Below, in pieces: positions 9,538 to 18,216 of a DNA stretch of 64,000 nt. The DNA is from Nostoc sp. MG11 (GTDB taxonomy: Bacteria; Cyanobacteriota; Cyanobacteriia; Cyanobacteriales; Nostocaceae). The first letter of the stretch is position 1; each line of letters starts with the position of its first letter. The notes below the pieces were generated by a model. It worked only from the letters and a program-made list of their open reading frames with translations, had not been told where the DNA came from and made no database searches. The position numbers were made by a program, and so were the translations under genes. The stretch covers positions 372,001 to 436,000 of the forward strand of contig NZ_JACXXN010000002.1 of the NCBI RefSeq assembly GCF_014904695.1. Reading direction: 5' to 3'.

Positions 9538-10458
9538 GATTTATCCCCTTTTAGTCATCTATATACGCTTCTAAAAAGGCTTGATTCAGATAATCCCTTG
9601 AGTGAACAGGATATTAACTTTCTGAAAAAGCGTCAACTTTTAGAGACAATTGCGATCGCTAACGAAAAATACGCTTTTGCTCTAAAATCCAAAGTAGAAT
9701 CAGGAGAACTTCTGAACGAGTTAGAAATTGACTGGCTGCAAAATAATGGACGTGAAGATTTAATTATTTTTGCTCAACAAAATCACTTTGCAGTACTAAA
9801 GAGAAAGTATGGATTGATAGATCCTTCACTTCCGCTAGAGCTATTTTACGCGATTATGGTCAGACTAGAGAAAAAAGAACGGCTAGATCCTAAGTTAGTT
9901 TTACAGCTTATGGAAGAGGATCTATTATCTCGTGGCGGAAAAATTGCCCTTGCATATTACAGACTAGAAGCAGAGTTTTATGAACAGGAACTTGGCCGTA
10001 CTGGACATAAGTGGCATATCCCCACAGCTAGTGGTTATTGGCGCAAAGCAAATGAACCGGAACAGGCGTTAAAACTTACTAATTTGGACTTAAATAAAGT
10101 CAATGACAGTAATCTCAAATCAGCTATTTTAGTTACTAGAGGGGCAGCATTCAGAGATATCGAGAAATTAGATGATGCAGAAATTTGTGCGAAGAAAGCT
10201 ATGGAGTATCAGCCTTACACCTTAATGGGTGCTATATGTTATGACAAATATGAATATGAGGAAGGTGATTATTGGTTTGGACAAGCTATTCAGCGCGGTG
10301 CTGAAATTGAAGATATAGATGCTGAAAGAAAACGAGTAATCAGGAGTACAAAAAATGAGCAAAAACGACATGAAGCAGCAGAATATTTATTAAAAAAAGA
10401 TCCAGAGCGTTATGCTTGGGCTAAAGCTTATCTCAAAAATCCGAAAGATAAAATGTAA
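9463..10458 (+). CDS. 3' part of the split repeat protein
   Basis: A 331-residue ORF (apparent TTG start) carrying the remaining repeats: FADLKVKYKASKIED..LYTLLKRLD..INFLKKRQLLETI, a shortened one, and FAVLKRKYGL..LFYAIMVRLE. A different C-terminal region follows (~150-331) with TPR-like helices (ALKLTNLDLNKV, DDAEICAKKAMEYQP, YDKYEYEEGDYWFGQAI). It continues the reading frame of the upstream ORF once the 70-bp duplication is removed. Whether it is translated independently is doubtful, because the TTG lies inside the duplicated stretch. The intact protein would combine N-terminal repeats with a TPR-like tail. The function is unknown. Confidence 0.65.
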   Translation: MSVKELEQAREFADLKVKYKASKIEDLSPFSHLYTLLKRLDSDNPLSEQDINFLKKRQLLETIAIANEKYAFALKSKVESGELLNELEIDWLQNNGREDLIIFAQQNHFAVLKRKYGLIDPSLPLELFYAIMVRLEKKERLDPKLVLQLMEEDLLSRGGKIALAYYRLEAEFYEQELGRTGHKWHIPTASGYWRKANEPEQALKLTNLDLNKVNDSNLKSAILVTRGAAFRDIEKLDDAEICAKKAMEYQPYTLMGAICYDKYEYEEGDYWFGQAIQRGAEIEDIDAERKRVIRSTKNEQKRHEAAEYLLKKDPERYAWAKAYLKNPKDKM

Positions 10459-10549
10459 TCAAAAACAATACACATACCAAGACTGATTTGATGTAATGCA
10501 AGTGTTACTCTGGCGTTACACTACAAATTAATTAATATGGTTGCATCGC

Positions 10550-10804
10550 ATGGATTTATTGACAATTCTAGGATTAGCTGCTGCCTCACTAACCACGATC
10601 GCTTTCTTGCCACAGATGTTTAAAACTTGGCAAACAAAATCAGCAAAAGATGTTTCTTTCATCATGCTGATTACATTCATGAGTGGTTTATCTTTATGGT
10701 TAATCTATGGAATTTATCTGCAATCTTTACCGATCATTCTTGCTAACAGCGTGACGTTGATTTTTAACTTCATCATTCTATGGCTTAAAATTAAATATAG
10801 ATAA
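10550..10804 (+). CDS. SemiSWEET-type sugar transporter (MtN3/PQ-loop)
   Basis: An 84-residue membrane protein with three hydrophobic helices and the PQ motif in helix 1 (TIAFLPQMFKTWQTKSAKDVS). This matches bacterial SemiSWEETs, which dimerise to form a sugar uniporter. The helix-3 Asn/Ser-containing segment (PIILANSVTLIFNFIILWLK) also fits. The ORF extends upstream to a TTG, but the ATG at 10550 gives the usual MDLLTILG start. The gene is single and lies 26 bp before the radical SAM gene. Its substrate is not predictable. Confidence 0.85.
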   Translation: MDLLTILGLAAASLTTIAFLPQMFKTWQTKSAKDVSFIMLITFMSGLSLWLIYGIYLQSLPIILANSVTLIFNFIILWLKIKYR

Positions 10805-10830
10805 ACCTGCCCTGCCTCTAATAAACACCT

Positions 10831-12477
10831 GTGACATCATCTGTATTTGACTCTGAACGCCTCTTATTCACCCCAACCACACCCGACACTGATGCCATAC
10901 CAGTCATTTTTGCCTTTCCTAATGAGTACAGCGTGGGTATAACTAGCCTTGGCTATCAGGTTGTTTGGGCAACTTTGGCAATGCGTGATGATGTACAGGT
11001 GAGCCGCTTGTTCACAGATACTCATGAACAACTACCTAGAAAACCGGAAATAGTTGGATTTTCTATTTCCTGGGAACTGGATTATGTAAATATTTTAAAT
11101 TTGCTGGAATCTTTGCAAATTCCCATTCGAGCAACTTCTCGTGGTGATAATCATCCGATAATTTTTGGTGGTGGCCCCGTTCTGACTGCTAACCCTGAAC
11201 CTTTTGCAGACTTTTTTGATGTAATTTTGCTGGGGGATGGTGAAAACCTGCTGGGAGATTTCATTGAGGCGTACAAAGAAGTTAGAAACGCTGAGCGACA
11301 AACTCAACTCAAAACACTTGCACAAATACCAGGAATTTATGTTCCTAGTTTGTATGAGGTGGAATATCAAGGTATAGATGGTGCGGTTAAGTCTATTAAA
11401 CCAATTTCTCCAGAGATTCCCGCAATAGTCCAAAAGCAGACTTACCGAGGTAATACCTTATCGGCATCAACTGTGGTGACGGAAAAGGCTGCATGGGAAA
11501 ATATTTACATGGTAGAAGTGGTAAGAAGCTGTCCAGAAATGTGCCGTTTCTGTATGGCGAGTTATCTCACATTACCTTTTAGAACTGCGAGTCTTGAAGG
11601 TTCATTAATTCCGGCAATTGAAAGAGGTTTACAAGTTACAAATCGCCTTGGATTATTGGGGGCTTCTGTTACTCAGCATCCAGATTTTGAGGCGTTGCTA
11701 GACTATATTAGTCAGCCAAAGTATGATGATGTGCGTCTGAGTATTGCCTCAGTGCGAACCAATACGGTGACAGTAAATTTGGCGAAAACTTTAGCGAAAC
11801 GAGACACGCGATCGCTTACTATTGCTGTAGAAAGTGGCTCAGAAAAAGTCCGGCAAATCATCAACAAAAAGCTAAATAATGATGAAATCATCCAAGCGGC
11901 GATAAATGCTAAAGCTGGTGGATTAACAAGCTTGAAACTCTACGGAATGGCGGGAATCCCCGGTGAAGAACCAGAAGATTTAGAGCAAACAGTGGCAATG
12001 ATGCGTAGTATCAAAAAAGCTGCGCCTGGATTGCGCTTAACCTTTGGATGCAGCACCTTTGTCCCCAAAGCACATACACCGTTTCAATGGTTTGGAGTGA
12101 ATCGCCAAGCGGAAAAACGGTTGCAGATGTTACAAAAGCAGCTAAAACCGCAAGGCATAGAATTCCGTCCAGAAAGCTATAATTGGTCGATTATACAAGC
12201 TTTGTTATCGAGAGGCGACCGCCGACTTTCCCAGCTTCTCGAACTTACACGTGACTTTGGCGACTCCTTGGGTAGTTACAAACGTGCTTTCAAACAACTC
12301 AAAGGACAAATCCCTGACTTAGATTTTTACGTCCACGCTGATTGGTCAACAGAGCAAGTATTACCCTGGAGTCACTTGCAAGGGCCTCTGCCACAGTCTA
12401 CACTACTAAAGCATTTGGCTGATGCTATGAGTCATTTCAACCCATCCCAAAAAGAACTACAGCCATTGAATTCCTAG
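10831..12477 (+). CDS. B12-binding-domain radical SAM protein
   Basis: A 548-residue protein with a GTG start. The N-terminal ~180 residues form a Rossmann-like cobalamin-binding region (VGFSISWELDYVNILNLL, then IIFGGGPVLTANPEPFADFFD and LLGDGE). The radical SAM core follows with the cluster motif C-P-E-M-C-R-F-C near residues 234-241, then a TIM-barrel region with GxxxGxPGE-like sequence (GMAGIPGEEPEDLEQT). This is the family of uncharacterised B12-binding radical SAM proteins conserved in cyanobacteria; the reaction is unknown. A Cys-rich CPXCG protein starts 11 bp downstream and an SRPBCC protein soon after, so the three are probably co-transcribed. Confidence 0.88.
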   Translation: MTSSVFDSERLLFTPTTPDTDAIPVIFAFPNEYSVGITSLGYQVVWATLAMRDDVQVSRLFTDTHEQLPRKPEIVGFSISWELDYVNILNLLESLQIPIRATSRGDNHPIIFGGGPVLTANPEPFADFFDVILLGDGENLLGDFIEAYKEVRNAERQTQLKTLAQIPGIYVPSLYEVEYQGIDGAVKSIKPISPEIPAIVQKQTYRGNTLSASTVVTEKAAWENIYMVEVVRSCPEMCRFCMASYLTLPFRTASLEGSLIPAIERGLQVTNRLGLLGASVTQHPDFEALLDYISQPKYDDVRLSIASVRTNTVTVNLAKTLAKRDTRSLTIAVESGSEKVRQIINKKLNNDEIIQAAINAKAGGLTSLKLYGMAGIPGEEPEDLEQTVAMMRSIKKAAPGLRLTFGCSTFVPKAHTPFQWFGVNRQAEKRLQMLQKQLKPQGIEFRPESYNWSIIQALLSRGDRRLSQLLELTRDFGDSLGSYKRAFKQLKGQIPDLDFYVHADWSTEQVLPWSHLQGPLPQSTLLKHLADAMSHFNPSQKELQPLNS

Positions 12478-12488
12478 CTGAAAACTTG

Positions 12489-12677
12489 ATGCAAAACACA
12501 GCTGAGTATTACTGCGCTTATTGCGGCGAACCGAACTTAACCTTTATTGATTTGAGTGCTGGGGGACAACAATCTTATGTAGAAGATTGCCAAGTTTGTT
12601 GTCACCCCAATATTTTGTATGTGCGGGTTGATGAAGACACCTTGGACATCGAGATTGATACCGAATACGAAGGCTAA
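12489..12677 (+). CDS. CPXCG-motif cysteine-rich protein
   Basis: A 62-residue protein with two Cys pairs, CAYCG near the N-terminus and CQVCC in the middle, typical of the CPXCG small zinc-ribbon-like family. The C-terminus is acidic (DEDTLDIEIDTEYEG), also typical. An in-frame TTG precedes the chosen ATG at 12489. It sits 11 bp after the radical SAM gene and is probably translated from the same mRNA. The function is unknown; metal binding is expected. Confidence 0.85.
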   Translation: MQNTAEYYCAYCGEPNLTFIDLSAGGQQSYVEDCQVCCHPNILYVRVDEDTLDIEIDTEYEG

Positions 12678-12696
12678 ATTTTAGGTTTTTCTTTCC

Positions 12697-13143
12697 ATGC
12701 TGCATTTTAAACATTCTTCAGTGATTAATGCGCCAACAGAAGTAGTTTGGAAATTTCACGAAAGATCAGATATTTTGCAACTGCTAACTCCACCTTGGCA
12801 ACCAGTTCAAGTGGTTCGCCGTGAAGGAGGACTTGATGTCGGTGCCATTACAGAATTTCGCCTTTTTCTGGGGCCATTACCTTTAACTTGGTTAGCACGT
12901 CACACTGAACACGAAAAATATCGCCTGTTTACTGATGAACAGATATCTGGCCCTTTTGAGTCTTGGGTACATCGACATGAATTTGAACCAGAAAATGGTC
13001 GAACCAAGCTGACTGATGCTATTTCTTTCTCTATGCCTGGTGGAGGAACAGTTGAATTTATCAGCGGTTGGTTAGTCCAAGCGCAATTAGAAGCTATGTT
13101 TCGCTACCGCCACTATGTAACGAAACGCGAATGCGAGTCATGA
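12697..13143 (+). CDS. SRPBCC family protein (cyclase/dehydrase-like)
   Basis: A 148-residue protein of the START-like SRPBCC (polyketide cyclase / lipid transfer) fold. It opens with the characteristic strand and helix HSSVINAPTEVVWKFHERSDIL and ends with the long C-terminal helix AQLEAMFRYRHYVTKRE. These proteins have a deep hydrophobic ligand pocket; the ligand cannot be read here. The gene starts 19 bp after the CPXCG gene and closes the probable three-gene unit. Confidence 0.85.
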   Translation: MLHFKHSSVINAPTEVVWKFHERSDILQLLTPPWQPVQVVRREGGLDVGAITEFRLFLGPLPLTWLARHTEHEKYRLFTDEQISGPFESWVHRHEFEPENGRTKLTDAISFSMPGGGTVEFISGWLVQAQLEAMFRYRHYVTKRECES

Positions 13144-13219
13144 TAGCAAAATGCGCTGAACAATAAAATTATTTACCCGCCTTTTGGGCAAGGCAGGAGG
13201 CAGAAGGGGAGAAAAAGTT

Positions 13220-14038
13220 TTACTTATCCTCATTCTTTAAGCCTTGCCGCGAAACCCATTTAATCAAGCTAGGAAACAAGCGATATAAACCTTGCGACAC
13301 ATTCGCCGAACCAACCATCACCTCCGACTTATTATTCTTGACTGCATCCCAAATAGCATTTGCCACATCTTCAGGCTTCTCTACAACGGGAGTTTTTACC
13401 ACGCTGTTAAGCTGTTCGCGTCGGGTTTGGGCATCTTGCTCATCCTTGCCCCGAAAAATTGCCCGTTCCATTAAACTACTCTTGATCAAATTTGGATAAA
13501 TCCCACAAACATGAATACCTTTTGGCTGTAATTCCACTTGCAACGCCTCCGTTAAACCTGTGACGCCAAATTTACTGGTACAGTAGGCAACTAAATATGG
13601 AGTAGGCACTTTGCCCCCGATGGAATTTAAATTAACGATAGTTCCACTTCCCCGCTCAAGAAAATGAGCTAAAAGAGCATTAATTGTGTGGATATATCCC
13701 CATAAATTAGTGTCTATAACCTGATGCCAATCGCTAAGAGAAAATTCTTCTACCAGCCCCGATGCAAAGATACCTGCATTATTCACTAGCACGTCGATAT
13801 AGCCATAATGCTCCAACGCTTTTTGTACTAATGTATGTACCTGAGATGAATCTGTGACATCACAAGTAATAGTCAGTGGGGCTGCACGACCAAAACCTTG
13901 CACCTCCTGGGCTACGGCATCCAAGCGGTCAGCCTGACGAGCTGCAAGTACGAGGTCATATCCTTTTCGAGCAAACAAAAGAGCTGTTGCTTTACCAATA
14001 CCTTGCGAAGCACCTGTAATCAAAACCGTAGGAGCCAT
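13220..14038 (-). CDS. Short-chain dehydrogenase/reductase (SDR)
   Basis: A 272-residue NAD(P)-dependent oxidoreductase of the classical SDR type. The nucleotide-binding TGASQGIG motif is at residues 8-15, the structural NNAG motif at 86-89, catalytic Ser139, and Tyr152/Lys156 in YCTSK. The position of Arg in LAARQADRL after strand 2 suggests NADP(H). The substrate is unknown. It is transcribed opposite to the SRPBCC gene, towards it, as a single gene. Confidence 0.92.
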   Translation of the reverse strand: MAPTVLITGASQGIGKATALLFARKGYDLVLAARQADRLDAVAQEVQGFGRAAPLTITCDVTDSSQVHTLVQKALEHYGYIDVLVNNAGIFASGLVEEFSLSDWHQVIDTNLWGYIHTINALLAHFLERGSGTIVNLNSIGGKVPTPYLVAYCTSKFGVTGLTEALQVELQPKGIHVCGIYPNLIKSSLMERAIFRGKDEQDAQTRREQLNSVVKTPVVEKPEDVANAIWDAVKNNKSEVMVGSANVSQGLYRLFPSLIKWVSRQGLKNEDK

Positions 14039-14376
14039 ACTTTAAGTTTGAAAAATGTTATTTCCTATCTATAAGTAAGTCTGAGCAAAAAAATTCAATA
14101 AACCTTCTGACTTGCGTTAGATTTTTAATTGCAACTAGGGAAATATATTGCTGGCAAAAGCCAATGCACCCAAGATTACAATTTAGGTGTTAAAAAAGCT
14201 CTACTCAATAGGCTAATAACAATACTTATCAAACTTTTGTTGTATAACTATTTTCTAAACTTCCTTAAAATCTCATTCTTTAGAGTTGTTTGTACTTTGA
14301 AACTCCAGACAGATAGCGCTAAATGGCTAGACAGGTACTATGAAGAGTGTAATTATATTCTTAAGGAAACTTAACA

Positions 14377-14580
14377 ATGGAACGTTATCCTAGCGATAAA
14401 ACTGAAACTGCATACAATGGCAAGGATCGTAATGCCGGTGACATTGGTATTACCCCTCAGGCCGAACTTTGGAACGGTCGCTTGGCTATGATCGGTTTTC
14501 TTGCTTACCTACTTTGGGATCTCAACGGCTACAGCGTATTACGAGATGTACTCCATCTCATTTCTTATACTCCCTATTAA
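14377..14580 (+). CDS. High-light-inducible protein (HLIP), chlorophyll a/b-binding-like
   Basis: A 67-residue single-helix thylakoid protein with the chlorophyll-binding signature ELWNGRLAMIGFLAYLL (Glu/Asn-Arg ligands). HLIPs bind chlorophyll and carotenoid and protect photosystem II assembly and chlorophyll synthesis under stress. An AAGGAA ribosome-binding site lies just upstream of the ATG at 14377. A 300-bp AT-rich leader precedes it. The next gene is a carotene ketolase, so the neighbourhood has a photoprotection flavour, although the two are separated by hairpins and probably transcribed separately. Confidence 0.92.
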   Translation: MERYPSDKTETAYNGKDRNAGDIGITPQAELWNGRLAMIGFLAYLLWDLNGYSVLRDVLHLISYTPY

Positions 14581-14607
14581 TAGTTGGCCTATTTACAAAG
14601 TATCAAG

Positions 14608-14649
14608 AGGACACTGGTGGCTTTAGATGCCAAGCTTAGCAGTGTCCTT
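14608..14649 (+). terminator. Probable terminator hairpin after the HLIP gene
   Basis: AGGACACTG (14608-14616) pairs with CAGTGTCCT (14640-14648) around a 23-base loop, 28 bp after the HLIP stop codon. A second hairpin (AACCG...CGGTT, about 14670-14698) follows. No long T-run is present, so it may be an mRNA-stabilising structure rather than an efficient terminator. Confidence 0.6.
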
Positions 14650-14872
14650 ACTTGTATCACTAACCTCTTAACCGAAAACAATTTTTGGTTTAGCGGTTAT
14701 ATGTGTAATAATATTTAAAGTATCTTAATATTTATACACATTTTCAAATTGTTAGCACTGTCGAGTGCAAAATACTGAGCACTAATAGACTTTCTTGCTA
14801 GTGTTTAGTATTTTTTATCGTGACTATATTTATTTTGGGAATTTTTACCTGAATGCTAGGCGGAGTAAAAGC

Positions 14873-15634
14873 GTGATCCAATTAGAACAACCAAATCATC
14901 AAATAAAGCTAACCTCAGTATTGAAAAATAAATCCTTATTTAAGGGACTTTTCATAGCTATCATTATTATTAGCGTATGGGTCTTTAGCCTAGTTTTATT
15001 ACTTTCCCTTGATATCTCCAAGTTAAATTTTTTGATATTACTGCCAACCATTTTTTGGCAAACATTTTTGTATACGGGATTATTTATTACATCACATGAT
15101 GCCATGCATGGGGTAGTTTTTCCTCACAACCCCAAAATTAACCATCTTATTGGTTCATTGACTTTATCTTTATATGGTCTTTTACCATATAAACAGTTAT
15201 TGAAAAAACATTGGTTACATCATCATAATCCAGCTAGTCAAATAGACCCGGATTTTCATAATGGTAAACACAAAAATTTCTTTTCCTGGTATCTTCATTT
15301 TATGAAGAGTTACTGGAGTTGGGGACAAATTATAGCTCTGACTATTATTTATAACTTTTTTAAGTATGTGTTACATATACCCAGCGATAATCTAACTTAC
15401 TTTTGGGTAATCCCTTCACTTTTAAGTTCATTGCAATTATTTTACTTTGGTACTTTCCTACCTCATAGTGAACCAGTAGGTGGTTATATTCAGCCTCATA
15501 AAGCCCAAACTATTAACCGTCCAATTTGGTGGTCATTTATCACGTGCTATCATTTTGGCTATCATGAAGAACATCATGAATATCCCCACATTGCTTGGTG
15601 GCAGCTACCAGATATTTACAAAATGTCTAAATAA
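14873..15634 (+). CDS. crtW: Beta-carotene ketolase, CrtW type
   Basis: A 253-residue membrane di-iron oxygenase that adds the 4-keto group to beta-ionone rings (echinenone/canthaxanthin synthesis). The histidine clusters are canonical: SHDAMHG, HWLHHHNP and YHEEHHEYPH, with the CrtW-typical DPDFHNGKH between them. The ORF is open upstream to 14795, but the GTG at 14873 preceded by GCGGAG gives the N-terminus VIQLEQP that I recall from Nostoc CrtW proteins; I chose it. The plant-like CrtO ketolase is unrelated, so this assignment is firm at family level. Which carotenoid it prefers is not visible. Confidence 0.9.
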   Translation: MIQLEQPNHQIKLTSVLKNKSLFKGLFIAIIIISVWVFSLVLLLSLDISKLNFLILLPTIFWQTFLYTGLFITSHDAMHGVVFPHNPKINHLIGSLTLSLYGLLPYKQLLKKHWLHHHNPASQIDPDFHNGKHKNFFSWYLHFMKSYWSWGQIIALTIIYNFFKYVLHIPSDNLTYFWVIPSLLSSLQLFYFGTFLPHSEPVGGYIQPHKAQTINRPIWWSFITCYHFGYHEEHHEYPHIAWWQLPDIYKMSK

Positions 15635-15680
15635 TTTTTATTGCTCTAAATTGTAATCGGTGATTAGCGATCGCTTGTTA

Positions 15681-15850
15681 TTACCTACTACCTATTAGCA
15701 ATTCTTCACTGCTGTTTAACGGTAGCGGCGGACGTAAACAAAGATAAGCAAGTGGGCCGAGTAATGGTACAAATGCCACTACCCAAAACAATTGGGGATT
15801 CTTCCAGTGGTGACGGCCCATATCATCATTAAGAATTGTGGGGGATAAAA
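15681..15850 (-). pseudogene. C-terminal fragment of a duplicated membrane-protein gene
   Basis: Read on the minus strand this stretch encodes TILNDDMGRHHWKNPQLFWV, then GPLAYLCLRPPLPL and ends at TAA (15681-15683). It aligns with the C-terminus of the adjacent intact gene (PTLLRDDMACRGWQNPQFFW, GPLIYLCVRPPLPE). An in-frame stop lies just upstream of the homologous part and no N-terminal part exists. It is therefore the remnant of a tandem paralogue that lost its 5' end. Confidence 0.75.
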
Positions 15851-15896
15851 GCCATTTTGTTCAATCGGTTTTAATTTTGAATTTTTGAGTTTGCTG

Positions 15897-16556
15897 CTAG
15901 TAGAGTATCGTCTCTGTACCCACTTCTGGTAAAGGTGGACGCACACACAAATAAATCAATGGCCCAAATAGCGGGAGCAAAGCTATTAACCAGAAAAACT
16001 GCGGATTTTGCCAACCGCGGCACGCCATATCATCTCTTAATAATGTCGGAAATAATAGGCAAAGTAGGCAGAAATCTATGCTCATCACATGGATGAAGCG
16101 GCTAGTTTGCCACTGTTGCACAAAATTACCCCAATCTCCTCCTCGCAAACCAAAGGTAACGAGAATAACCGTAGCTACTGTTAAGATAATACCGAGTAAG
16201 TGGGAATCTAGTACTTTGATAAAGGCATTCTTTTTACCGACAAATTGTTTATTTGGTTCCCTCATAGCTAGGTAGGGTAATAACGCAAATATCCCAACTG
16301 CAAAAGAGGCGATCGCAAATGGCCAAGCAGGTATTTTTTGTTCTCTGCCATTAATAAACACTAGTGCGCTGTAGATTATGGGCCAAATACCCATGAGGTA
16401 AAATAGTGCTATGACTAGGGGATTAATATCTTGCCATTGACCAATACAAAGGTTTTTAATTAACTCAAATGTGACTGGTTGAGTGGGAGGAGCCAGAAGA
16501 AAAGCATAGGTAACAAATCCTAGCCATAATGCCCCAAAGGTAATTTTTCTCACCAT
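15897..16556 (-). CDS. Polytopic membrane protein, DUF2834-like, function unknown
   Basis: A 219-residue integral membrane protein with about six hydrophobic segments. A short polar C-terminal region carries the DDMACRGWQNPQFFW motif also seen in the neighbouring fragment. I associate it loosely with DUF2834-type cyanobacterial membrane proteins. There are no catalytic motifs. It lies 67 bp downstream of hrcA on the same strand and may be read from the same transcript. The decayed paralogue fragment directly downstream shows the locus was once duplicated. Confidence 0.7.
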   Translation of the reverse strand: MVRKITFGALWLGFVTYAFLLAPPTQPVTFELIKNLCIGQWQDINPLVIALFYLMGIWPIIYSALVFINGREQKIPAWPFAIASFAVGIFALLPYLAMREPNKQFVGKKNAFIKVLDSHLLGIILTVATVILVTFGLRGGDWGNFVQQWQTSRFIHVMSIDFCLLCLLFPTLLRDDMACRGWQNPQFFWLIALLPLFGPLIYLCVRPPLPEVGTETILY

Positions 16557-16623
16557 GATTACAGTTAATTAATGATTGATTTTGCCGTTAGGAATCGCGC
16601 TATCTGCTTAATACGATTAATCT

Positions 16624-17754
16624 CTAAGGATTGAAATAACCGAAAGCCTCTGACAGGTAATCCGCAGCAGCAGCCACAACGGCGATCGCACTTTCATAAT
16701 CTAGGCGCGTTGGCCCCAAAACTCCCACACTTCCTACTGGTATTGAACCTCGGCGATATGTGGAAGAAATCAAGGTGCAGGTGCGTATCGGTTCTAGTGG
16801 GTTTTCTGCGCCAATGCGAACCGTTACCCGTGGTTTGCCCACATCCTCTATATCTGGCTCCTCAAAGATTAATCGCCACAGTTGGTCTTGTTCTTCTTCC
16901 AGCAGGTGGATAATCGTTTGCACTTGCTGTAATTGAGAAAATTCCGGCTGTCGCAAAACTTCTGCCACACCCCGAACCATAATTTGTGTAGTAGCAGGTG
17001 CAACAGTGCGCCTAGTCAATTCTGCAACTGAATTTTTCAAGAATTCACCATAGCGTTGGAACTCCCGATCTAATTGACTCCAGTCAAGATGAGCTAATTC
17101 CAACAGGCTTCGCCCTCGCAAGTGGCTATTCAAAAAGTTAGAAACAATCTGTAACTCGCGATCAATTACCTCTGAATCACGTTGTATTTCTTCTGGTACT
17201 GATGGCAAATCCATCAACCTAGAATGCGTTTCATAACTGTCTGTCACCACAATTAGCATGATTCGTCCCGCTTCAATTTGCACTAATTGCAGATGTCGCA
17301 ACAGCGCTGTAGTGGTTTGCGGCATGGTAATCAAGCTAATACAACCACTCAAGGTTGCTAAAATTTGTGCGGCTCCTTGCAGTAGAGTTTCTAAACTCCA
17401 ATCTTCCCACTGGAGGCGCTTTTGCAATGCCACCTCCACCTCTCGCCCTAAAGCTTCTGTTCGCGTAGCGTCTGTCTGCGACACGCTGCGCGAACGCAGA
17501 GAAGGTGTGATTAACTGATCAACATAAATGCGATAGCCAGAGTCCGAAGGTACTCGCCCCGCCGAGGTGTGTGGTTGGTAAAGTAACCCAGACTTTTCTA
17601 AAACGCCCATTACATTACGAATTGTGGCTGAGCTAACACCCAGGTCGTACTCCTCGACCAAAGCTTTTGAACCAACCGGCTCTGCTGTAGCGATATAGTG
17701 ACGTACCGTTGCCCAAAGTATATGCTGTTGTCGATTTGTCAACTGGACTTCCAT
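16624..17754 (-). CDS. hrcA: Heat-inducible transcription repressor HrcA
   Basis: A 376-residue repressor of chaperonin genes that binds CIRCE operators. The N-terminal winged helix is clear ([27 protein letters not shown], then [20 protein letters not shown]). The GAF-like middle and C-terminal parts end with [15 protein letters not shown], a family hallmark. Residues ~87-99 ([13 protein letters not shown]) are encoded by an imperfect palindrome (17460-17494) that resembles Nostoc interspersed repeats, so an in-frame insertion seems likely here. The protein is slightly long for the family, consistent with that. The ATG at 17754 gives the expected N-terminus. Confidence 0.95.
   Translation of the reverse strand: MEVQLTNRQQHILWATVRHYIATAEPVGSKALVEEYDLGVSSATIRNVMGVLEKSGLLYQPHTSAGRVPSDSGYRIYVDQLITPSLRSRSVSQTDATRTEALGREVEVALQKRLQWEDWSLETLLQGAAQILATLSGCISLITMPQTTTALLRHLQLVQIEAGRIMLIVVTDSYETHSRLMDLPSVPEEIQRDSEVIDRELQIVSNFLNSHLRGRSLLELAHLDWSQLDREFQRYGEFLKNSVAELTRRTVAPATTQIMVRGVAEVLRQPEFSQLQQVQTIIHLLEEEQDQLWRLIFEEPDIEDVGKPRVTVRIGAENPLEPIRTCTLISSTYRRGSIPVGSVGVLGPTRLDYESAIAVVAAAADYLSEAFGYFNP
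17460..17494. repeat. Palindromic repeat inserted in hrcA
   Basis: Arms TTCGCGTAGCGT and ACGCTGCGCGAA (11 of 12 pair) flank an 11-base loop inside hrcA. The same GTTCGCGTAGCG word occurs near 57130 in intergenic DNA. It reads through in frame, adding a polar Arg/Ser-rich stretch between the DNA-binding and central domains. Confidence 0.75.
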
Positions 17755-17765
17755 AGAATATGTTT

Positions 17766-17815
17766 TGCTGAAAGCAAACCTTAATCAAACTGCTGAAAGC
17801 AAACTTTAATCAAAC
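17766..17815. repeat. Two 25-bp direct repeats upstream of hrcA
   Basis: TGCTGAAAGCAAAC followed by (C/T)TTAATCAAAC occurs twice back to back (17766-17790, 17791-17815) with one mismatch. It starts 12 bp upstream of the hrcA ATG, where the leader and ribosome-binding region should be. It may be an operator or just a local duplication. Confidence 0.85.
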
Positions 17816-18216
17816 TTTGGAAAAATTTGTAGAAAATTTGACTACAAAAAAATTATTAATAATTAATTAAGATAACAAATTACTTAATTATATTGTGACA
17901 AATAACTTTAAAGTTTACGTCCAGCAGTTTTTGAGATTGCTCTTTAAATAAAGCCTAAGTTTTGCTGTCAAAGCTGCTGGTTATTATATGTATTCTAACC
18001 GTATTTTTGCATAAGTCCACACTAACAAAAGTAGTATTAGATACGTATTTATCTGCCAATTGATAATGTATTTGGGTCAAAAGGTTTCGTGGATATGTAC
18101 TTAGTGCCAAAAGTGTCAAGCTTTCAGCACAAGCTCCTAAATTTATACACTGCTGTGTTCATAATAGTTAAGATCTAGCTCTTAACTGAGTGATGCATGG
18201 TTTAGGAGATTAGAAC
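17816..18216. other. AT-rich intergenic region, nothing recognised
   Basis: About 400 bases between the hrcA leader and the rhodanese gene. I see no ORF of coding quality, no tRNA cloverleaf and no CIRCE operator (TTAGCACTC-N9-GAGTGCTAA). It presumably contains the hrcA promoter. Confidence 0.4.

Noticed and set aside
14129-14374. 81-codon ORF before the HLIP gene
   Set aside because: No ribosome-binding site, no family resemblance, and it lies in the AT-rich leader of the HLIP gene.
14752-14790. CIRCE-like operator upstream of crtW
   Set aside because: TTAGCACTG..GAGTGC has the wrong spacing and arms; the CIRCE consensus needs a 9-base spacer with TTAGCACTC/GAGTGCTAA.
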